Below, piece by piece: positions 1 to 6,027 of a DNA stretch of 10,824 bases. The stretch lies in contig PLNZ01000144.1 in the NCBI GenBank assembly GCA_003142915.1, positions 3,526 through 14,349 on the forward strand. The letters run 5' to 3'. The stretch is from Ignavibacteriales bacterium (lineage in GTDB: Bacteria > Bacteroidota > Ignavibacteria > Ignavibacteriales > Ignavibacteriaceae). The position numbers and the translations under genes were made by a program. Numbering within the stretch: position 1 is the first letter of the stretch; each line of letters starts with the position of its first letter. The notes below the pieces were generated by a model. The model was not told the origin of the DNA, did no database searches, and saw only the letters and a list, made by a program, of their open reading frames with translations.

Positions 1-51
1 GCTCCGTATTTGTATTTCGATACCCCGTCCGCTTGCGGCGGGGTAGTTCAT
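1..51 (-). CDS. Start of next kdp-operon gene (possibly kdpB), cut by window edge
   Basis: An ATG lies 17 nt after the kdpA stop codon, with an AGGAAA Shine-Dalgarno 8 nt before it, and the frame stays open for 17 codons to the edge. In known kdp operons kdpB (the P-type ATPase subunit) follows kdpA, so position suggests kdpB. The 17 residues (starting MNYPAASGRG) do not look like a typical KdpB N terminus, because most of them are encoded by the GC-rich hairpin at 21-45. Either the palindrome has entered the 5' end of kdpB in frame, or this short frame is not real and kdpB starts further left. The start is well placed; the identity is inferred from gene order only. Confidence 0.4.
   Translation of the reverse strand, partial: MNYPAASGRGIEIQIRS
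21..45. repeat. Strong GC-rich hairpin after kdpA
   Basis: The left arm TACCCCG-T-CCGC and the right arm GCGGCGGGGTA pair over 11 bp with one bulged T (position 28) and a two-base TT loop. The surrounding DNA is AT-rich, so the element stands out. No U-tract follows on the minus strand, so it is not a typical intrinsic terminator. It looks like a dispersed intergenic palindrome (REP-like) or an mRNA-stabilising hairpin between kdpA and the next gene. It lies inside the 17-codon frame that begins at 51. Confidence 0.6.
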
Positions 52-68
52 TTTAGTGTTTCCTATAG

Positions 69-1898
69 TTAACCGCCGAATGGAATGGGTCCAAAGTGCT
101 CTGCTACAGGTCCAAGTACTGCAATAGGCAGAAAGAGTAAAGCGCCGACGATTATGATTGTAGCAATTAAAAGAAAACCAAAGGTTACACTATCACTGCG
201 CAATGTACCTAAGCCAAACGGGCTGGATTTTTTTGCTCCAAGAAATGCAGCCATTGCTATAGGGGCTACAATCGGTAAAAAACGACTTACAGCCATCACT
301 ATACCTGCTGCCACATCCCACGCAGCGGCAGTTGGTGCCGGATTGGGATTGTTGGCAAATCCATATACAACACCCAAGCCGTCAAAGGCAGACCCATTAT
401 TAGCTGAAGCAGATGAAAACTGGTAGAATATCTGTGAGAGGCCATGTGGTCCGGCATTGCTTATAGCTTTTAATCCCCAGGCTGTTGCGGCAAATAATCC
501 TGTTGGGAAAAGAATCATTAATGGATGTATCAAAAGTGCAATAGTCGCTAATTTCATTTCACGTGCGCCGATTTTTTTGCCGAGGTATTCGGGTGTTCGT
601 CCTACCATCATTCCGGCTATAAAAATTGCTATAATTACATATAGAAGCATATTTATCATCCCCACACCCTTACCTCCGAAGATACAATTAAGCCACATAC
701 CGACCATTGGTGATAAACTTGCCATCGGCGTCATACTATCTTCTTCTGCATTTACAGCGCCGCATGTAACATCTGTTGTTACAGCATCAAATGTTGCACC
801 GGCAGGCGTTCCGAAACGGAGCTCTTTTCCTTCAAGATTGCCAAGATGCTGATCTACCGGCAGCCCCGCTACTGCTGGAATAGTTATAATTTGTTTCCCT
901 CCTGGTGCGGTTGCATTGGGTATTTCGTATGTTCTTATTTCAGGATGAGAAGTTAAACCAGGATTTGGTTTTGTTGTATCGAAGTATATAGACCAGACTA
1001 TGGTTCCAATCATCAGTAGCAGCATCACGGAAAATATAACAAGTCCATGCTTCTTTCTGCCAAGCATTTTGCCGTACATCAGTACAAGTGCAAAGGGGAA
1101 TATCATCATTGCCAAAGTGTTAAAAAAATTGGACCAGTCGGTTGGATTTTCAAACGGATGCGCTGAGTTCATTCCATAGAACCCGCCTCCATTAGTGCCA
1201 AGCATTTTTATGGATTCAAAAGCTGCTACAGGTCCAACCACAATAGCCTGCTGTTTTGGAGCGCCGTTATCGGTTGTTCCAAGTGAAGCGGGTTCCAGTG
1301 TTGATACATGATATGAACTGTTAAAAGTCATCGGGCTTCCTTCTATTATAAAGAAAAGAGCGAAAGCAAAAGCAACAGGTACAAAAGTATAAACTATAAC
1401 TCGCCACATATCCAAAAAGAAATTACCGAGTTTTGTATCGCTTCGTAAAGCCCTGATAATAGCGGTCAATGCGCACAAACCGATGGAAGCCGATATAAAA
1501 AGATTAGCAATACCAAAGAAAATTTGACTGAAGTTGGATAAATGAACTTCACCGGAGTAGTGCTGCAAGTCTGTATTTGTCATAAATGAAATTACACTAT
1601 GAAAGATAGTGCTCGGGGCAAGCATTCCTTTTCCGTCGGGATTCATAGGTAAAAATGGCTGAAGCGCCAAAACAAGAAATCCAAAAACAAACAAAGCTGT
1701 ATTGAAAATTAGCAGTGAACCTACATACTGCTTCCAATTTTGTCCGCCTGAATCCAATTTCTTTTCAAACCATTTAAAAATAAGCAGCGGTTTATATTTC
1801 CCTTCCATAATCCAAACTAAATAACTGCTTAACGGGAAGGCTATTAAAACCGCCGTTACAACCAGGAAAGCGGGAAAAAACCAGGTTTGTAAAAACAT
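69..1898 (-). CDS. kdpA: Potassium-transporting ATPase potassium-binding subunit KdpA
   Basis: KdpA is the K+-selective channel-like subunit of the KdpFABC inner-membrane pump, which scavenges K+ at low external concentration using ATP hydrolysed by KdpB. The 609-aa product has the four pore-loop signatures of the family: SFMTNTDLQ (about 104-112), LGTNGGGFYGMNSAHPFENP (about 233-252), VTCGAVNAEEDSMTPM (about 377-392) and SSASANNGSAFDG (about 495-507), plus MVGRTPEYLGKKI after the third loop and about ten hydrophobic helices. It is longer than E. coli KdpA (557 aa); most of the excess is a loop before the third pore region (about 310-375), as in Bacteroidota homologues. I start at the ATG at 1898 because AAGGAG lies 8 nt before it. 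An in-frame GTG at 1907 overlaps that Shine-Dalgarno and is unlikely. kdpF ends 56 nt upstream. Confidence 0.97.
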   Translation of the reverse strand: MFLQTWFFPAFLVVTAVLIAFPLSSYLVWIMEGKYKPLLIFKWFEKKLDSGGQNWKQYVGSLLIFNTALFVFGFLVLALQPFLPMNPDGKGMLAPSTIFHSVISFMTNTDLQHYSGEVHLSNFSQIFFGIANLFISASIGLCALTAIIRALRSDTKLGNFFLDMWRVIVYTFVPVAFAFALFFIIEGSPMTFNSSYHVSTLEPASLGTTDNGAPKQQAIVVGPVAAFESIKMLGTNGGGFYGMNSAHPFENPTDWSNFFNTLAMMIFPFALVLMYGKMLGRKKHGLVIFSVMLLLMIGTIVWSIYFDTTKPNPGLTSHPEIRTYEIPNATAPGGKQIITIPAVAGLPVDQHLGNLEGKELRFGTPAGATFDAVTTDVTCGAVNAEEDSMTPMASLSPMVGMWLNCIFGGKGVGMINMLLYVIIAIFIAGMMVGRTPEYLGKKIGAREMKLATIALLIHPLMILFPTGLFAATAWGLKAISNAGPHGLSQIFYQFSSASANNGSAFDGLGVVYGFANNPNPAPTAAAWDVAAGIVMAVSRFLPIVAPIAMAAFLGAKKSSPFGLGTLRSDSVTFGFLLIATIIIVGALLFLPIAVLGPVAEHFGPIPFGG

Positions 1899-1954
1899 TA
1901 TTTTCACTCCTTATAATCTTTTGTTAATAAAATCATCGTCTATTGTAATTCTCA

Positions 1955-2035
1955 TCAGAATTTTTCAGGCCTTATTAAAGCCGCAAACAAGTATACAAGC
2001 AGAAAAGCTGCAACTGCTATTGTTACATAAATCAT
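1955..2035 (-). CDS. kdpF: KdpF-like small subunit of the Kdp K+ pump (26 aa)
   Basis: A 26-codon frame starts at ATG 2035 with a good Shine-Dalgarno (AGGAGA, 7 nt spacer) and ends at TGA 1955-1957. The product is a single hydrophobic helix (about residues 2-21) ending in LIRPEKF. Known KdpF proteins are 25-30 aa, one transmembrane helix, with a LVYLF/ALI core and a short charged tail with Pro-Glu or Ala-Glu; this matches. KdpF sits at the KdpA-KdpB interface and stabilises the complex in the inner membrane. It lies directly before kdpA, the family's usual position, and 19 nt after the 31-aa gene. It is below the length cutoff of most gene callers. Confidence 0.88.
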   Translation of the reverse strand: MIYVTIAVAAFLLVYLFAALIRPEKF

Positions 2036-2054
2036 GATTATATCTCCTTTATGT

Positions 2055-2150
2055 TTAGATTTTTTCACACGCGCTTATGAACCAGTAAAACAATGCCATT
2101 AGGGCTATTCCCAAAATAAACATTGCCGGAAACCAGATCGCTAAATTCAT
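2055..2150 (-). CDS. 31-aa one-helix membrane protein, first gene of the kdp operon
   Basis: The frame starts at ATG 2150 with AAGGAG 8 nt upstream and ends with TAA at 2055-2057. The product has one hydrophobic helix (about residues 3-25, with Trp6, Pro8 and Trp23) and a short tail ACEKI. No named function is known to me. From memory, not checked, small proteins with a helix and a Cys-Glu-X-Leu/Ile ending occur before kdpF in other bacteria, normally labelled hypothetical. The strong ribosome site, the 19-nt gap to kdpF and the membrane-like composition argue for a real gene. It could be a second small accessory subunit of the Kdp pump or a membrane regulator of its expression. Function is inference from position. 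Confidence 0.75.
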   Translation of the reverse strand: MNLAIWFPAMFILGIALMALFYWFISACEKI

Positions 2151-2261
2151 TTTTATTACTCCTTAATTAAGTTTGTCAAAAAATTATTCCGTTAGAAATG
2201 ATGGAAACAAGAATTATCCGCTTAACTCAATTTCATTTCTTCCTATTCAAGGTTCTGTATA

Positions 2262-2278
2262 ACTCAATTAAAATGCCA
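2262..2278 (-). promoter_or_regulatory. Sigma-54-like promoter of the kdp operon
   Basis: Read on the minus strand the element is TGGCATTTTAATTGAGT. It has the -24 GG and a G at -12 with the required GG-N10-GN spacing, and TTG in the -12 box; the consensus C after that G is A. The predicted transcription start is near 2252, about 100 nt before the 31-aa gene. An almost identical element (15/17) faces the other way at 2494-2510. The motif could instead be a shared operator; the spacing favours sigma-54. Confidence 0.55.
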
Positions 2279-2381
2279 GCGGATTGTAATAAAGAAAAAA
2301 GGATGAATTGTATATCAAATTGCAGGACTTTATACCCTGCGGGGTTTTCAGTTGATAACTTTGGATAAAAGATACCCTACC

Positions 2382-2420
2382 AAAATGACATGGTGATTTT
2401 CAAATCGACATGGTTGTAAT
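2382..2420. promoter_or_regulatory. Tandem activator-site candidates between two sigma-54-like promoters
   Basis: GACATGGT occurs at 2387-2394 and again at 2407-2414, a 20-bp period that puts both copies on about the same face of the helix. The first copy sits in AAAATGACATGGTGATTTT, where 7 of 9 base pairs around its centre (2391) are symmetric; the second is less symmetric. The sites are about 106-133 bp upstream of the predicted plus-strand start and 135-162 bp upstream of the predicted kdp start, normal for enhancer-binding proteins of the NtrC family. The regulator at 3403-4755 is the obvious local candidate, by inference. Confidence 0.45.
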
Positions 2421-2493
2421 TTTATTGAATAAGTTGATTATAAAAAAAACTGTTAAATAGTGCAAAATCCAAATATTTAAAAACACTAAAATT

Positions 2494-2510
2494 TGGCACT
2501 TCAATTGAGT
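2494..2510 (+). promoter_or_regulatory. Sigma-54-like promoter of the unknown-function genes
   Basis: TGGCACTTCAATTGAGT has a perfect TGGCAC -24 box and TTG in the -12 box with GG-N10-GN spacing (GG at 2495-2496, G at 2507); only the C of the -12 GC is replaced by A. The predicted start is near 2519-2520, about 28 nt before the ATG at 2548. The mate element facing kdp shares 15 of 17 bases. Confidence 0.6.
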
Positions 2511-2547
2511 CCTTTAACATTGCAATAAATACCGAGAGGAAAGAAAA

Positions 2548-3135
2548 ATGGAATGGTCGGAAAAAATATTAGAAGAACAACCGGTTATTGGAAATAATCT
2601 AAATAATATATTTGATTTAATTGAATCTGCACAGTTTAAATGGGTCGAAGATATTTCAAAAAAAGGAGCATATAAACTAATTGATTTAAATGAAAATAAG
2701 ATCAAAGGCTTCATAAATATACGGGACGGCTTTAAAAAATCTGCTGCATGCAATATATTTAATAGGAAATATAGAATGAAGAAAAAAGGATTGTTTGATC
2801 CGCGGATTATCATTAATGAAGATAATAATAATGATCCGGTTTCCACATTTTATTATTATAACTGGAAAGGCGATGGTGAACTTTTGTTTGCAGATGGAGT
2901 AAAATATTTCTGGGAACCTTATGATCGTTTAAATAATGAATGGATGTTTTATGATATGCATGAGAATGAATTGCTTCATTTTAAACCGATGACATCATTC
3001 TTTAAATCCGGTTATTTTATAAATATCAAAGATGAAAATTTAAACCAAAAGACCGTTTCAATTTTTATAATGTTCGGCATTTTCAATCTGATTACTTCTG
3101 CTGAAGAGGTAAGTGATGATGCTCCTATTATGTAG
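2548..3135 (+). CDS. Protein of unknown function, possible LURP-one/tubby-like fold
   Basis: A 195-aa product with a clear Shine-Dalgarno (GAGAGGA, 7 nt before the ATG). I do not recognise a named family with confidence. Residues about 27-150 alternate short polar turns and hydrophobic strands (for example YKLIDLNENKIKGFINI and KYFWEPYDRLNNEWMFYD), rich in Trp, Tyr and Phe, with the pattern 'W-x-F-x-D-x-x-x-x-E-L-L-x-F-K-P' typical in my memory of LURP-one-related/scramblase-like beta-barrel proteins. Residues about 168-184 form one hydrophobic stretch (SIFIMFGIFNLITS) that may be a membrane anchor, followed by an acidic tail. No signal peptide is seen. It is the first gene after the plus-strand sigma-54-like promoter, and the next gene overlaps its end. 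The fold call is a weak guess. Confidence 0.75.
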   Translation: MEWSEKILEEQPVIGNNLNNIFDLIESAQFKWVEDISKKGAYKLIDLNENKIKGFINIRDGFKKSAACNIFNRKYRMKKKGLFDPRIIINEDNNNDPVSTFYYYNWKGDGELLFADGVKYFWEPYDRLNNEWMFYDMHENELLHFKPMTSFFKSGYFINIKDENLNQKTVSIFIMFGIFNLITSAEEVSDDAPIM

Positions 3136-3418
3136 AAAAAATGTTAATATAAATTTAAGAGCAGAGATATTAATGAGACGATACACTAAGTATATGAACG
3201 GAGAAAAATATTTAGGTAGTACCATATCAAAAGAGGTTCATGATTTGGTGAGGGAAAAGCAGCAATGCAGAATTGATGAGATTGTATTTAATGAACATGA
3301 AAGACCCTTCAGTACATTAGATAAAGCTTATATACAGGGTTATTCCGATTGCCAATATTGCATAGATTATTCAAAAAAATCTTTAAATGAAATTAAAGTT
3401 ATCTATTCAATTCCATAG
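3116..3418 (+). CDS. Small hypothetical protein overlapping the preceding gene
   Basis: About 100 aa, no family recognised. The preferred start is ATG 3116: AGAGG lies at 3105-3109, 6 nt before it, within the end of the previous gene (20-nt overlap), which suggests translational coupling. A GTG at 3113 is too close to that site; a later ATG at 3173 (81 aa, beginning MRRYTKYMNG) would avoid the unusual hydrophobic start MMLLLCRKN and cannot be excluded. The C-terminal half is charged, soluble-looking and carries two close cysteines (SDCQYCIDY). Its stop codon lies inside the last codons of the convergent response regulator gene (16-bp overlap, 3403-3418). It appears cotranscribed with the 195-aa gene. 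Confidence 0.55.
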   Translation: MMLLLCRKNVNINLRAEILMRRYTKYMNGEKYLGSTISKEVHDLVREKQQCRIDEIVFNEHERPFSTLDKAYIQGYSDCQYCIDYSKKSLNEIKVIYSIP

Positions 3419-4755
3419 CTTTGAAGTTTTCTATAGAGAGTTGTTAACCCTATTCCAAGAATTTCCGCAGCTTTGGTTTTATTCCCTTCTGTGTAATCAA
3501 GTATTTTGGTTATATGAACCTTCTCCAATTCCTCTAAGCTGGCATACTCAGTTATATTCTTGGGTAAAGAATCGTTTTTATGACTAAGAAGTTCAGCGGG
3601 GAGGGAACTTTCCTTTAAAACATTACCGGTAGTTAAAATAATAGCACGTTCAATTAAATTTTTTAATTCCCTGATATTACCGGGAAAATTATATTCAGTA
3701 AGCCGTTTAATAAAACCGGGATCTATTTCTTTAATTGTCCTTTTTAATTTTTCCCGGTAGACATTAACGTAGCTTTCAATGAGGGAGGGAATATCTTCTT
3801 TCCTGTTTCTTAATGCAGGTAGTTCTATTTTCATTACGCCGATACGGTAAAAAAGGTCCGCTCTGAAATTTCCTTTTTCTATTTCGTCTTCAAGATTCCT
3901 GTTTGTTGCGGCAATTATTCTTATATCCACCGAGGTGGGTTTAGTATCGCCCAGCTTAATAAAACTTCCGGTTTCAATTACTCTTAGCAGCTTTGCCTGA
4001 AGAGAAATATCCATTTCACCGATCTCATCCAAAAAAAGAGTTCCTAAATTTGCTTCTTCAAATAGTCCCTTTTTGTTTTTATTAGCGCCGGTAAATGCAC
4101 CGGTCTTATAACCAAACATTTCCGATTCCAGCAGCTCTTTTGAAAAGGAGCTGCAATTTATAGCAACAAACGGTTTTGATCTTCTTGAACCGGAGTAATG
4201 TATCGATTGAGCAAGCAGGTCTTTTCCCGTACCGGTCTCACCCTCGATTAATACAGTTGTGTCTGTATCGGCAACTTTTTTTGCCACCTCAATTGCATCC
4301 AAAAGCAGCCTGGAATTACCGGTGATATTATCAAAATTAAATCTTTTCTCAACTTTCTTTTCCAACTGTTCAATCCGGTAGCCCATTCGGGCTTTTTCCA
4401 TTGCCTTTTCAGTAATGGAAATAATTTTATTATCGTCATCTCCCTTGATTATATAATCAAATGCTCCTTCTTTAATTGCTCTAACACCATCATGAATAGT
4501 TCCGTATGCTGTTAAAACAATAATTTCCGATAACGGGTTATACTCTTTTATTTTAGATATTAAATCTATCCCTGACGCATCGGGCAGTTTTACATCGGTA
4601 ATAACTACATGAAACTCTTCTTTATTTAACATATCACAGGCTGATTTTGCATCAGCGGCTTCAAATATTCTGAATCCTTCAAGTGACAATAATTTGGAAA
4701 GAAGTCTGCGCAGTTCTTCTTCATCATCAATTATTAAAATATTGCCTTTGTTCAT
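3403..4755 (-). CDS. Sigma-54-dependent response regulator, NtrC family
   Basis: The 450-aa product has the full NtrC layout. A receiver domain (1-120) carries acidic residues D10/D11, phospho-acceptor D54 in VITDVKLPD, T82, and K104 in a YIIKGDDD loop, where most receivers have Lys-Pro. The AAA+ domain (about 143-375) has Walker A GETGTGKD (172-179), the sigma-54-contacting GAFTGA (219-224), Walker B GTLFLDEIGEM (238-248), R298 and R304 in the arginine-finger region, and FPGNIREL (357-364). A Fis-type helix-turn-helix (about 425-447, NKTKAAEILGIGLTTLYRKL) ends the protein. When phosphorylated such proteins form rings that open sigma-54 RNA polymerase complexes. I start at ATG 4755 because the receiver begins there; 11 codons further upstream have no family match. 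No strong Shine-Dalgarno is seen. It lies 81 nt after the permease gene and may be cotranscribed with the efflux genes. No partner kinase is in the window. Confidence 0.95.
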   Translation of the reverse strand: MNKGNILIIDDEEELRRLLSKLLSLEGFRIFEAADAKSACDMLNKEEFHVVITDVKLPDASGIDLISKIKEYNPLSEIIVLTAYGTIHDGVRAIKEGAFDYIIKGDDDNKIISITEKAMEKARMGYRIEQLEKKVEKRFNFDNITGNSRLLLDAIEVAKKVADTDTTVLIEGETGTGKDLLAQSIHYSGSRRSKPFVAINCSSFSKELLESEMFGYKTGAFTGANKNKKGLFEEANLGTLFLDEIGEMDISLQAKLLRVIETGSFIKLGDTKPTSVDIRIIAATNRNLEDEIEKGNFRADLFYRIGVMKIELPALRNRKEDIPSLIESYVNVYREKLKRTIKEIDPGFIKRLTEYNFPGNIRELKNLIERAIILTTGNVLKESSLPAELLSHKNDSLPKNITEYASLEELEKVHITKILDYTEGNKTKAAEILGIGLTTLYRKLQSYGIE

Positions 4756-4836
4756 AATAACATTAAAAGAAAATAAAAAATAATACACCAGCTAATTCTT
4801 TAATTGGGCTATAACAAATATAATATATTTAGAGTT

Positions 4837-6027
4837 TTAGTTAATGCACGCTTTTGGAAGGGTTGCTTCTTTATTAAACAAGAATCTTATCCTGATATAT
4901 GTTGCAATTATTCCAATAATAGCCAATACACTTAAATGAATAAAGCTTGGAATAAGTTCGCTGAAAGACGCACCCATTTGAGTGATTGCTAAAAAAGCCC
5001 TGAAATAGGGAACTGTGGGTATAAGATAAGTAACTTTTTGCAGTGCTTCCGGTATTGATTGAATGGGCCAAACGTAACCGGAAAGGAAAAACAGGGGATA
5101 CGTTGTAAATGCCATTACCTGTAAAGCAATTAATTTCTTTTTGAAAAATGAAGAGATAAAAATACATAAAGCAATTATGCTGATAAAAAATAATATCGTA
5201 AAAAGCATAAGCAATAAAAAATCTCCGATGAAATTTATTTTAAAGAACGCAAATATTACGGTAAAATAAAAAATGGAATATGCTAAATAGAAAAATAGAT
5301 AAAAGGATGCTTTACCAAGCAGGGCAGCAGAATTACTTCCTTTTGCCGTAGACAATAATTCACCAAGAAGATTCTTCTCTCTTTCCCGTGCGATGCTTTC
5401 GGATAAACCGATTAATAATGTTTGCTGGAGAATTATAATCAGTATGCCGGGTATAATAAAATCCCCGTATGCTTCCGAAGGATTAAATAAATTTCTTAAG
5501 TCAACTCTTAACGGATCGTACATCCCTTTTGCCTGGTCTATGCTATACCCGCCCTCTTCCAGGATTTTCATCCTTATATCTTTATGATAATTCTGTACAA
5601 CTTCATTAATAGCTTTATTAAGATCATTTGAGACTAAAAACCTTACTGTGTTTAAATAAATTTTTATTGTAGTAGACCTGTTCGATTTTATATCACTTTC
5701 AAAATCCTTAGGGATAATTATTACGGATTGTTCATCATCTTGATAAATCCTGTCTTTTATAGAATTCATATCCGTTAAAACTTCATTAACACGGATTATT
5801 TTGTGCGCATCCAGTTTTCTTATAAACTCCTTTGAATAAACAGACCTATCCATATCCATTACGGCAACCGGTATATTACTCTCACTTTTATTAATGTATG
5901 TAGAAGTATAAAAGAAAGCATAGAAAAACGGAGCAAGCAGTATTATTGAAGTTATATTAATATCTTTTGATAAAATTATCGCTTCTCTTCTAATTACTGC
6001 AAAATATCCGGCTAATCTGTTTCTCAT
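4837..6027 (-). CDS. ABC-2 type permease, second of a pair (YhhJ/YbhR-like)
   Basis: A 396-aa inner-membrane permease of the ABC-2 exporter type. It has one N-terminal helix (about 25-43), a large extracytoplasmic domain (about 45-185), then a block of about five helices (190-210, 238-262, 268-293, 298-320, 362-383). Family marks include FNPSEAYGDFIIPG (181-194), the cytoplasmic REREKNLLGELL (214-225) and FLSGYVWPI (314-322). The ATG overlaps the TGA of the first permease by 4 bp, with GGAGA 7 nt upstream, so the two are translationally coupled and probably form a heterodimer. With the HlyD and TolC proteins it should export a small hydrophobic compound across both membranes. The substrate cannot be read from the sequence. 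Confidence 0.93.
   Translation of the reverse strand: MRNRLAGYFAVIRREAIILSKDINITSIILLAPFFYAFFYTSTYINKSESNIPVAVMDMDRSVYSKEFIRKLDAHKIIRVNEVLTDMNSIKDRIYQDDEQSVIIIPKDFESDIKSNRSTTIKIYLNTVRFLVSNDLNKAINEVVQNYHKDIRMKILEEGGYSIDQAKGMYDPLRVDLRNLFNPSEAYGDFIIPGILIIILQQTLLIGLSESIAREREKNLLGELLSTAKGSNSAALLGKASFYLFFYLAYSIFYFTVIFAFFKINFIGDFLLLMLFTILFFISIIALCIFISSFFKKKLIALQVMAFTTYPLFFLSGYVWPIQSIPEALQKVTYLIPTVPYFRAFLAITQMGASFSELIPSFIHLSVLAIIGIIATYIRIRFLFNKEATLPKACIN

Larger units (their letters stand above)
2151..2547. other. Divergent regulatory region between kdp and the unknown-function pair
   Basis: This 397-bp AT-rich region has no credible gene. It holds two divergent sigma-54-like promoter elements (2262-2278 minus, 2494-2510 plus), two GACATGGT sites between them (2387-2394, 2407-2414), and a small hairpin GCAGG/CCTGC (2322-2326 with 2336-2340). 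The sequence TAACTCAATT occurs twice, at 2223-2232 (inside the predicted kdp leader) and at 2260-2269 (overlapping the kdp -12 element). The predicted kdp leader is about 100 nt; I see no recognisable riboswitch in it. Confidence 0.7.

Noticed and set aside
85..852. Plus-strand open frames of 113 and 131 codons opposite kdpA
   Set aside because: They lie wholly within the kdpA gene on the other strand, lack family signatures, and kdpA is unmistakable.
2151..2252. Possible c-di-AMP (ydaO-type) riboswitch before the kdp genes
   Set aside because: Considered because such switches control K+ uptake in other bacteria, but the leader is only about 100 nt and no GC-rich multi-stem pattern is seen.
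2322..2340. Hairpin GCAGG/CCTGC as a terminator or riboswitch piece
   Set aside because: Stem of only 5 bp, upstream of the predicted kdp start and with no gene ending before it.
2201..2368. Plus-strand 55-codon frame starting at ATG 2201
   Set aside because: No Shine-Dalgarno, and it covers the kdp promoter element and leader region; composition is not convincing.
2514..2846. Minus-strand 110-codon frame
   Set aside because: Antisense to the 195-aa gene, which has a good ribosome site and promoter; low-complexity Ser/Phe/Leu composition.
4756..4836. Separate promoter for the response regulator (TATATTTG on the minus strand)
   Set aside because: The box fits TAnnTTTG, but the -35 region is poor and the stretch is very AT-rich; not strong enough to list.
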